Positions 57,514 to 64,000 of a stretch of DNA of 64,000 nucleotides are shown here, in pieces (positions within the stretch are counted from its first letter, which is position 1; each line of letters opens with the position of its first letter). Location: assembly GCA_016703065.1 (NCBI GenBank), contig JADJCU010000005.1:62001-126000 (forward strand), read 5' to 3'. The stretch comes from a bacterium. GTDB taxonomy: Bacteria > Electryoneota > RPQS01. A program made the translations under genes and the position numbers. The notes under the pieces were generated by a model. The model saw only the letters and a list, made by a program, of their open reading frames with translations. It was not told the DNA's origin and made no database searches.

Positions 57514-60153
57514 TTACTTAAGAAGCAGCATCTTGTTCTGCGCGGTGAATCCATTGACTTCCATCTTGTAGAGATAGAGGCCGCTGGACAGACCAACTGC
57601 GTCAAACGAAATGTTGTGGCGGCCGGCATTCATCTGGCCATTCACAAGTTCGGCGACCTTCTGGCCCATGACGTTAAAGACGCTGATATTCACCCGGCCC
57701 GCTTCGACGAGATCAAAGGTGATATTGGTCGACGGGTTGAACGGGTTCGGATAGTTCTGATGCAAAGCGTATTCGGTAACAACGGCGTTTGCCTCAGGAG
57801 TGGCAGACATCGTTCCGAGCAACTGGCTTGCACCGTTCACATCCACCGCGAACAGGCTATATTCATAGGACAGGCCGTTAGACACGTTGTTGTCGACCCA
57901 GCTATACGAGGAACCTGCGCTGTTGTTGGTCGCAGCTACTTCGGCCAGCTCGATGCCGTCGCGCTTGATCACGAAATGATCATTGTCGGTTTCGGACGCG
58001 GTGGCCCAATTCAGGGTCACGCTGCCGTCGCCGGCGACCGCCGCGAAGTTGGCGAGTTCGACATTCAGGATGATGTCATAGCTGATGTTCAAGCTCAGGC
58101 AATGGACGTAACCGGAATCGCCGCCGGTGTCGTCAACGATGTAGAACTCCCACGTGCCAAGGGCATTGTTGCCGTCCAAAGCAGACAAGGCTTCTTCCGG
58201 AATGTAGCTGCCATTGAACGGTGCGGCGCCGAGGGTCACGGAGGTCGTGGCTTCGTCGTCAAACGTTGTGACGTAGTAGTTGTCGTTACCGGCGCCATTG
58301 TCGTCCGACAACAGGACGGTGTCCGCCCACGGCGAAATCAGGTACACATCAAGGTCGGCGTCGTACGTATGCGTAATTGCCACACACACATCGATGTCGG
58401 TGATGTTGTACTGCTGATCCACATTGAAGAAGAATGACGATGGGCCGGAAGACAGACCCGCTCCGAACGGAATTTTACCCAAGCAGCCGCCCTGGAATTG
58501 CGCAATGTTGGTGCCCGCATAGGTCGGGCAGGCGCAGGTGTATTCAGCGCACGTCACAGTTAGCTTGTACGTAGACTGGCCTGACGCAGCGGCACGGTCA
58601 ACGGATATCCATCCGCCCGGCCATGGGAAGCAGCCACCGAAGACAAGACCGCCAGCAAAGCTGCCCGAAGGCGTCGTGCAGGTGCCGGTCGTCGTGGTCG
58701 CGACGCGCATACCGAGAATAGCCGGCGGGAACGTCGAACAATCAGCACCATCCGAGAGCAGGACCGTAGTCTGGTTCGCACCAGTCGTCGCCGGCACATA
58801 CCAATAGTCACGATCAGTATTGCCCGGGCAGAGGATGCCGTAGTAAGTGTTGCCGCAGTCAAGGTTCAGAATATTCGCGGCATCAGTACAAAGGCCGTTC
58901 GGTTCAACTTCGGCAGGCGCGCCGCAAGCAACAAGAGTGTTGCAGTCGACCGGTGCCGTGGTGCAAGGTCCAAGGCTCGTAACCTTGACGATGTAGGAAT
59001 ACGCGTTGTACAGATTATTGTACACCTTGACATAGTAGGTACCAGCGTTCAAGCAGTACGCTTGCGCGGCATCATACTGGCAGGTAGTGATACCATGCGT
59101 GCCGTCATCGTCGCCACCGATTGAGTCAGCAGCCAAACCAGAGCAACCTTTCCAGAAGGAGAAGCGAGCATCTGCGACGAGCGTCGAGTTCTGGGGATAG
59201 GTACCCGAGAGGCAGTTGCCTTGGGCACGACTGTACACATCGATACGAACGGAATCCCCAGCCGGGAGTTCAAACATATACCAGTCCGGCGTCGTGGAGC
59301 TGGCGCTGTCACCGAGGATTGAATCGCCGACCGCAATGTACTGGGCCGTGGCACACGTACTGTGGTCAGTCGCGGACTCATTGGTCGGGCAACTCGGGAG
59401 CAGGTACATGGAGAATTCATAGGGATCTACGATTCCAGCGGTGCTGGACGATGTACCAACATGAATCCAATACTGGGTTCCAGCGACGAGGTCCGCACGT
59501 GCGTAAGTAACACGGCTGGACGGCTCACCGCAATCTACGCCAACCGTACCGGACGAGAATCCGATGCTGGTTGCACCTGCGCAGCAGGCACCGCTCATGA
59601 TTCGAATCGCTGCCTGAGCCGCTGTTGCACCCGCACGGGCGCCGCGGAAGAAATACGATCCTGAAACTGACGGTGTGAAGGTGTAGAACACTTCGTTGTA
59701 CGGCGACGCGGAGACTACCGAGCAGTCGTTATCACCGTCTAACACGCCGGTATCGCTGTACGGTACGCTGGGAATGACCGTGGCGGCACCACAGTTCGAC
59801 AGCGTGTCGGTGCTTCCTTGGTCGAGGCTTCCCTCTTCACCGCGCGCTTCAACCGTAAAGAGCTGCCATTCCATGGTGACAGCGATGTCATTCAGCTCGT
59901 TGAGTTCAGCCACAGTCGCGAGATTGGCGACCGCGAGGTTCATGAGTTCTGCATAGCGCAGCTTCATGGCATTGTACGCCACGATTTCCTCTTGCGTCTG
60001 GTCATTCGTCACAACCTGAGCCGGTGCGCTAACTGGCACAGAAACCTCGACGCCCAGGACGCCATTAACATTGTTCACGTCCTTGTTGACGTCCGCGGCG
60101 ATGGCGAAAGCCGCCACAGTGGCCATTAAAATCAATACAATCAATCGTTTCAT
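57514..60153 (-). CDS. T9SS cargo with PPC-like repeats and a P (Homo B)-like domain
   Basis: 879 residues. Signal peptide MKRLIVLILMATVAAFAIAA. Three or more Cys-containing PPC-like beta-sandwich units (EVFYTFTPSVSGSYFFRG, DWYMFELPAGDSVRIDVYSR, DRDYWYVPATTG). A proprotein-convertase P-like domain follows (YNITDIDVCVAITHTYDADL, VLLSDDNGAGNDNYYVTTF, LGTWEFYIVDDTGGDSG). Then the FN3-like linker LNVELANFAAVAG and QNYPNPFNPSTNITFDL to KMLLLK. No peptidase domain, although PPC and P domains usually accompany secreted peptidases; probably adhesive or structural. Confidence 0.8.
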   Translation of the reverse strand: MKRLIVLILMATVAAFAIAADVNKDVNNVNGVLGVEVSVPVSAPAQVVTNDQTQEEIVAYNAMKLRYAELMNLAVANLATVAELNELNDIAVTMEWQLFTVEARGEEGSLDQGSTDTLSNCGAATVIPSVPYSDTGVLDGDNDCSVVSASPYNEVFYTFTPSVSGSYFFRGARAGATAAQAAIRIMSGACCAGATSIGFSSGTVGVDCGEPSSRVTYARADLVAGTQYWIHVGTSSSTAGIVDPYEFSMYLLPSCPTNESATDHSTCATAQYIAVGDSILGDSASSTTPDWYMFELPAGDSVRIDVYSRAQGNCLSGTYPQNSTLVADARFSFWKGCSGLAADSIGGDDDGTHGITTCQYDAAQAYCLNAGTYYVKVYNNLYNAYSYIVKVTSLGPCTTAPVDCNTLVACGAPAEVEPNGLCTDAANILNLDCGNTYYGILCPGNTDRDYWYVPATTGANQTTVLLSDGADCSTFPPAILGMRVATTTTGTCTTPSGSFAGGLVFGGCFPWPGGWISVDRAAASGQSTYKLTVTCAEYTCACPTYAGTNIAQFQGGCLGKIPFGAGLSSGPSSFFFNVDQQYNITDIDVCVAITHTYDADLDVYLISPWADTVLLSDDNGAGNDNYYVTTFDDEATTSVTLGAAPFNGSYIPEEALSALDGNNALGTWEFYIVDDTGGDSGYVHCLSLNISYDIILNVELANFAAVAGDGSVTLNWATASETDNDHFVIKRDGIELAEVAATNNSAGSSYSWVDNNVSNGLSYEYSLFAVDVNGASQLLGTMSATPEANAVVTEYALHQNYPNPFNPSTNITFDLVEAGRVNISVFNVMGQKVAELVNGQMNAGRHNISFDAVGLSSGLYLYKMEVNGFTAQNKMLLLK

Positions 60154-60219
60154 TCATGTCTCCTTAGCAACATGAGGTCGTTTCACGAACACAATTCGGA
60201 ATTCACTCCAATTGTATCA

Positions 60220-60248
60220 AATATATTTAGCATAGCTACGGAAGTCAA
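60220..60248 (-). promoter_or_regulatory. Sigma70-like promoter of the P-domain cargo, overlapping shared element copy 4
   Basis: Minus strand: TTGACT (60248-60243), 17-nt spacer, TATATT (60225-60220). The spacer overlaps element copy ATATATTTAGCATAG (60221-60235), 67 nt upstream of the gene start. Confidence 0.6.
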
Positions 60249-60395
60249 CAATCTTGCGGTGACTGTTTGATAATGGTGTGCGACACGTCGGGCCGGGTCT
60301 GTATTGGTGACTTTATTACAAACATATAGATAGCATTCATCGTCAGGGGTCGCGCTGGGTGATCCCTATGTTGCCGGTATCAAACAGAGGCCTCC

Positions 60396-60432
60396 GGGAA
60401 AAAGAACGCCCCGCATCAGAATATGCGGGGCG
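60396..60432 (-). terminator. Terminator of the PPC-domain cargo gene
   Basis: CGCCCCGCAT/ATGCGGGGCG stem followed on the minus strand by TTCTTTTT. Confidence 0.78.
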
Positions 60433-60458
60433 CTTGTGCAAAAACGCAGGACTGTCGA

Positions 60459-61973
60459 CTATTTCAGCAATACCATCTTGTGCTGTGCAACACGGCCGTT
60501 GGCTTCGAGGCGGTACAGATAGACGCCGGAGGCCAGCGCGGAGCCGTCGAAGCTTACAGTATGGCGGCCCGCAGCATAAGTCCCTTGTGCAATTGTTGCA
60601 ATCTCCTGACCCGCGATGTTGAAGACCATCAGGGAGATTTGCCCAGCCTCAACCAGATCAAAATGGATGTTCGTCTCGGGATTGAAGGGGTTCGGGTAGT
60701 TCTGGTAAAGGGCGAAGTTGTTCGCAACGGCTGACGCGCTCGGGGTAACAGTTTCGCTCGCCAGCATTTCACGGGTTCCATCGAGGTTGACGAGGGTCAG
60801 CGCATAGGTGTAGGTCGTGCCGTTCGTCAGCTCGACATCGGTCCACGAATACGCGGCGCCCGTCACCGAGTTGTGCGCGGTCAAGCTGGCGACAGTTTGG
60901 CCGTCGCGGGCAAGCTCGAAGCGGTCAACGTCCGTCTCCGAAGCAGTTGTCCAGCTGATGGTCGCTTGGCGGTCACCGGAAATGGCCGCGAAGCTGTTCA
61001 GCTCGACGGGCAGGATGCGGTCAATACAGAAGCAGTAGCAACCGCCGTCAGCCGAGTAGATGTCCATGCACCACTGCATCGATTCGGGGAGGTAGATCCA
61101 ATCCATGTAAAGCTCCGGATAGGCCGGGTTACACGGTTCTTCGCAGCCGTCCGGCGGGATATTGCGCTGATTGCCGCAACCGTCACCCCACGACGCCACG
61201 GGATAGTCATTCGGGCCGGCAGGTCCGATGAAAATCTTCTGAATCTGTTCCGGGCAAATGGTCAAGCACTGGCAGAACGGGACTTGATCCGGATTGAAGT
61301 AGTACCATTGCTCGTTGCACGGTGGTGTGCAGGGCGTGCCAAGGTCCTCAACGGTGAGACCGAAGTCACCCGTGGATCCCGCGAACCCGGACACGACGAT
61401 ATAGTAGGTCACTCCGGCTTCCGTACACCAATTAACATCAGAGGCGAGGCTAAACTCCTGGCACTCTGGGGCCTCGGGATTGGAGAACCAATCATCGTTG
61501 TATGCCACGCACGACCACTCGCCGCAATTACCGGTCAGGACGTGCAGCTTGGTGTCGAAGTCGGTGGCATCGTTGCACGTATGAGCACGCATATCAAATC
61601 CGGTACCTGTTACCGAGTACCAGACAACGCAAGACGTGATAGAGGTTCCGCAGTCGGAGTCGAGCACGAGGTCCCCGCCATCAAAGTTGGAACCGCCTAC
61701 GGTTGTGATGCCGTCATTCAGAGTCAGCAATTCCGCTCCAGCACAGAAAGAATTCGGCGCTTCTCCCGGGCAGGGATCATCTAACTGCGCGCCGCCTTCC
61801 GCATAAAGCCGTTCATACTGCATCTTCAACTCGGCGATCCGCGACTGCGAGACCTTTGCGCTACTTAGTTCAGCAGAAATGCGGTCCATCTCGGACCTCA
61901 CCTCGGCGGCTGAGCGCGCAAACGCGGAACCAGCAAACACCAACATACACAAGACAATTAGGTTTCTTTTCAT
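60459..61973 (-). CDS. T9SS cargo with PPC-like domain and Cys-rich centre
   Basis: 504 residues. Signal peptide ending GSAFARS, a helical coiled-coil-like start (MDRISAELSSAKVSQSRIAE), then a PPC-like domain (CVVWYSVTGTGFDMRAHTCN, YYIVVSGFAGSTGDFGLTVE). The middle is unusually Cys-rich (CTPPCNEQW, CQCLTICPEQ, GGCYCFC), which implies disulfides or metal binding. FN3-like linker LPVELNSFAAISG and QNYPNPFNPETNIHFDL to KMVLLK. Follows the small cargo gene by 40 nt with no promoter between, so probably one transcript. Confidence 0.8.
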   Translation of the reverse strand: MKRNLIVLCMLVFAGSAFARSAAEVRSEMDRISAELSSAKVSQSRIAELKMQYERLYAEGGAQLDDPCPGEAPNSFCAGAELLTLNDGITTVGGSNFDGGDLVLDSDCGTSITSCVVWYSVTGTGFDMRAHTCNDATDFDTKLHVLTGNCGEWSCVAYNDDWFSNPEAPECQEFSLASDVNWCTEAGVTYYIVVSGFAGSTGDFGLTVEDLGTPCTPPCNEQWYYFNPDQVPFCQCLTICPEQIQKIFIGPAGPNDYPVASWGDGCGNQRNIPPDGCEEPCNPAYPELYMDWIYLPESMQWCMDIYSADGGCYCFCIDRILPVELNSFAAISGDRQATISWTTASETDVDRFELARDGQTVASLTAHNSVTGAAYSWTDVELTNGTTYTYALTLVNLDGTREMLASETVTPSASAVANNFALYQNYPNPFNPETNIHFDLVEAGQISLMVFNIAGQEIATIAQGTYAAGRHTVSFDGSALASGVYLYRLEANGRVAQHKMVLLK

Positions 61974-62013
61974 CGTTCACTCCTCAGGCAAATTAACATG
62001 ATCAGACTGCAAA

Positions 62014-62616
62014 CTATTTCAACAGAACCATTTTCTTCTGATCGGTGAATACTCCAGCCCGCAGCTGATAGAGGTAGACACCTGAGGGCAGGTCGCGGCC
62101 GCTGAACAGCACGCTGTACTTGCCGCGGGCGTATGTGCTCAAAGGCGTGGCCACGACTTGGCCAAGGATGTCAAAGACTGTCAACTGCGCCGGACCGTCC
62201 TCTGCCAGTTCAACCTCGATAGTTGTTTCGGGATTGAACGGGTTGGGGAAGTTCTGATGGAGCTTGTAATCCGCAACCACGGCGGCGTCATAGGCCGGGC
62301 GCGCGGAGACGGTCCCGAGCTGCTCCCGCGAGCCGTCCCTCAGGACAGCGGTTAGAGTGTAGCTATATAGGCGGTCGTGCTGAACTTCGCGATCGGTCCA
62401 TGAGCAACTTGCTGAGCCTGCGTTCACGGGCATCTTCGCGGCGGTCAATCCGTTGCGCGCAATGTCGATGCGAGCAACTTGATCGGCAGCCAGCAACTCC
62501 CATTGAACGAGCACCTGCCGTGTCTGGCCGGTCGCAGTCAATGAGGCGAGGGAGGCCGCACGTGCCGACACCGCCGCGCCCAGGCAAACCAAGAGAATGA
62601 GTAGAGATCTTAACAT
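62014..62616 (-). CDS. Minimal T9SS cargo: FN3-like linker plus sorting domain
   Basis: 200 residues from ATG 62616 (GGAGCG 5 nt upstream; the open frame extends to 62697 without signal-like sequence). Signal peptide MLRSLLILLVCLGAAVSARA, then directly the linker found in the larger cargo (ASLASLTATGQTRQVLVQWE) and QNFPNPFNPETTIEVEL to KKMVLLK. No separate passenger domain is visible. First gene of a pair with 60459-61973. Confidence 0.75.
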   Translation of the reverse strand: MLRSLLILLVCLGAAVSARAASLASLTATGQTRQVLVQWELLAADQVARIDIARNGLTAAKMPVNAGSASCSWTDREVQHDRLYSYTLTAVLRDGSREQLGTVSARPAYDAAVVADYKLHQNFPNPFNPETTIEVELAEDGPAQLTVFDILGQVVATPLSTYARGKYSVLFSGRDLPSGVYLYQLRAGVFTDQKKMVLLK

Positions 62617-62745
62617 AAAACGCTCCGGAATCGGACCATGTGTCCCATAGGGAATTGACACTGGAAGATACCGGTCGGTTGGTGCAATTCCAATCAACTG
62701 AACCGCAGACGTTGAAGATTAAGTTGAGGTTTTGGCGCTAGTTGG

Positions 62746-62760
62746 GCATACTAAGTATAG
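62746..62760 (-). promoter_or_regulatory. Shared upstream element, copy 5
   Basis: GCATACTAAGTATAG, 130 nt upstream of the gene starting at 62616; near-palindromic (TACTAAGTA core). Confidence 0.5.
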
Positions 62761-62784
62761 TATAACAGGGTCAGATGGGTCAGG

Positions 62785-62823
62785 AAAAAGAAACGGCTCG
62801 TCCGAAAGGGAGAACGAGCCGTT
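62785..62823 (-). terminator. Orphan intrinsic terminator
   Basis: AACGGCTCGT/ACGAGCCGTT 10-bp stem followed on the minus strand by TTCTTTTT. No annotated minus-strand gene ends here; the next gene to the right is on the plus strand. Confidence 0.6.
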
Positions 62824-62954
62824 CACGCGATTGCAGATCCCCGGGACCCGCAACCAACACAGAGTTAGGTTTGCGCTCTCAAAACTAACAGAATCCTCCG
62901 GAAAGGCAAGCGCGAGGAATTGCTTATTGGGGTCAGGTTGGTTACTTTTGGACT

Positions 62955-64000
62955 ATGGCAGGACATTTCCAACATGTACGCGAGTCGGCGGTAGCAGACA
63001 AGGAAGGCGGACTTAACTCGTTCAGGCGGGCCATGGCCGGTCTTGCGGGCTTGCTGTTGCTGATGTTGGTCACGGCCTTCGCTGTGCATGAACAATCCGC
63101 ATTGACTCGTCTCAAAACGTCGGGAACGCTGCAAAGCGAACACGAATGGCGGGTAACTGAAGCCGGGGACTCGGTGCGGGTTGCCACGCGGATTGACTCA
63201 GTCGATTTCTACCCGTGGCCTGTCCCCTCGGTCGGCGATACAGTGATCCGGATCGGCGGGCAGCCGCTGACGCCGACGTATTGGCGGGAGGTGTTCAACC
63301 GTGTAATGCCTCCGGACACTGAGATTGCGGTGACTTACAGTGGCGCGACGGGGCTGCTTCAAACAACGCTGCATTTTGTGCCCGAGCCAACGCGCACGTT
63401 TGGATTGATCGTTTTGATCGACGTTCTGCGGTTCTTGGTAGCAATCGGGTTTCTTGGTGTCGGCTTGTGGGCATTTTTCGCTCAGCCAAACTCCAGCCAG
63501 GTACGGGTGTTTGCATGGTTCTGTTTTGGCATGACGGCCGCGATGCTGGCGGGCGTGAACGTGGCCGCCGACCGCTACTCGAGTTTTGTAATACCATACA
63601 AACAACAGATTGAAGGGGCTTTAGGAACATTCGCCTTGGGCATCGGCACGCTCTGGCTACACTTACAGCTGGTGTTTCCGCGTCAACTCGGGTTCTTGTC
63701 GCGCCACGGGCGCTGGCTATATCCGGCGATCTATGTTCCGTGGCTGCTCCTGATTGTGCTAAGCGCGATGGCCGCGTTGGACGCCAACAGTGGCGTGAAT
63801 CGCTGGGCGAACGTCATCGTTATCCTGCAGGCCCTTTTGTTGCTCATCGGTTTCGTGATTCTCGGCTGGCGGTTCGTGAAGGCCACCGACCGGCTAGAGA
63901 AGCGGCAACTTCGTTTAGTTCTCTGGGGAACGGGCGTTGGGATCGGGGGCTTCATCGCTCTCATTGTTTTGACGAATCTCATTCGCGGGTGGTTCACAGA
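62955..64000 (+). CDS. Polytopic membrane protein with PDZ-like domain (partial)
   Basis: Open from ATG 62955 to the window edge (348 residues). One helix (FRRAMAGLAGLLLLMLVTAF) is followed by a periplasmic PDZ-like segment (PWPVPSVGDTVIRIGGQPLT) and at least six more hydrophobic spans (LRFLVAIGFLGVGLWAFF, YPAIYVPWLLLIVLSAMAAL, IVILQALLLLIGFVILGW). A basic loop EKRQLRLVLWGTG precedes the last visible helix. This layout resembles the sensor half of membrane histidine kinases or SpoIIE-type phosphatases; the output domain lies beyond the window, so the class is unproven. Confidence 0.65.
   Translation, partial: MAGHFQHVRESAVADKEGGLNSFRRAMAGLAGLLLLMLVTAFAVHEQSALTRLKTSGTLQSEHEWRVTEAGDSVRVATRIDSVDFYPWPVPSVGDTVIRIGGQPLTPTYWREVFNRVMPPDTEIAVTYSGATGLLQTTLHFVPEPTRTFGLIVLIDVLRFLVAIGFLGVGLWAFFAQPNSSQVRVFAWFCFGMTAAMLAGVNVAADRYSSFVIPYKQQIEGALGTFALGIGTLWLHLQLVFPRQLGFLSRHGRWLYPAIYVPWLLLIVLSAMAALDANSGVNRWANVIVILQALLLLIGFVILGWRFVKATDRLEKRQLRLVLWGTGVGIGGFIALIVLTNLIRGWFT

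Larger units (their letters stand above)
60154..60458. other. Intergenic region between the two PPC cargo genes
   Basis: Contains the promoter/element at 60220-60248 and the terminator at 60396-60432; the rest shows no gene. Confidence 0.5.
62617..62954. other. Intergenic region with shared element and orphan terminator
   Basis: Carries element copy 5 (62746) and the hairpin at 62785. About 130 nt between the hairpin and the next plus-strand gene show no open frame I can support; a small minus-strand RNA ending at the hairpin is possible. Confidence 0.4.

Noticed and set aside
60873..61784. 303-residue plus-strand open frame opposite a cargo gene
   Set aside because: Antisense shadow, no motifs.
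62823..62950. Possible tRNA remnant near the orphan terminator
   Set aside because: A stretch resembling a T-arm (GGACCCGCAACC) is present but no consistent cloverleaf could be drawn by eye.
1..64000. CRISPR arrays, rRNA, tRNA genes, insertion sequences and prophage genes
   Set aside because: No regularly spaced repeats, transposase or integrase motifs, or rRNA signatures were seen on either strand.

Overview
The window looks like chromosomal DNA from an uncultured Gram-negative bacterium of the FCB (Fibrobacteres-Chlorobi-Bacteroidetes) superphylum. The evidence is type IX secretion (T9SS) hardware and cargo: a PorU-like C25 peptidase overlapping a PorV-like barrel, a PorX-type response regulator/PglZ protein, and at least seven proteins with the C-terminal sorting signature (Y/F)PNPF. 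I could not place it below superphylum. Most of the DNA is moderately GC-rich; a short stretch near 34.0-34.9 kb is visibly AT-richer.

Layout. 1-7.8 kb (minus): PorU-like C25 peptidase, PorV-like barrel, lipoprotein and SLBB protein in one operon. 8.1-17.3 kb (plus): a promoter, then pgi, lipoprotein, glutathione peroxidase, membrane protein, outer-membrane barrel, glycosyltransferase, 5'-nucleotidase and a lamin-tail/OB-like T9SS cargo. 17.4-20.6 kb (minus): mutS2, cvpA, rpsU. 20.9-22.7 kb (plus): nrfA-nrfH nitrite ammonification. 22.8-25.2 kb (minus): barrel protein, mscL and an unusual basic/acidic/zinc-ribbon protein. 25.4-27.6 kb: a histidine kinase/response regulator pair. 27.8-36.6 kb (minus): dTDP-rhamnose genes interrupted by an SRA-like/HNH nuclease, a methyltransferase, a SIMPL protein, hicAB and an AT-rich secreted-protein gene. 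36.8-41.2 kb (plus): DUF2520 and DUF2975 proteins, PorX and a membrane metallophosphoesterase. 41.2-49 kb (minus): a subtilase-like protein lacking its catalytic residues, a GAF/PAS histidine kinase and a Ser/Thr kinase-ATPase-TPR protein. 49-62.7 kb (mostly minus): an exoprotein region with two HFSRY lipoproteins, a TPR-thioredoxin protein, small lipoproteins, a tandem pair of T9SS-exported proteins with thioester-domain-like N-termini, two PPC/P-domain cargo proteins and a minimal cargo. 62.9 kb to the end: the start of a polytopic membrane sensor-like protein.

How it fits together. PorU/PorV attach or process cargo at the cell surface, PorX regulates the secreton, and the cargo cluster at 49-62.7 kb supplies Cys-rich surface proteins. 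Five of its intergenic regions share a 15-nt element, which suggests co-regulation. The 55.1 and 60.2 kb cargo genes also have good TTGACT-N17-TATATT promoters, and the 57.1 kb gene has a weaker TTGACT-N18 one.

Caution. At least a dozen genes are split by single or double-base indels although their products read through perfectly when joined, several in homopolymers. I treat these as one gene each and believe most are sequencing or assembly errors. Joined coordinates are given.
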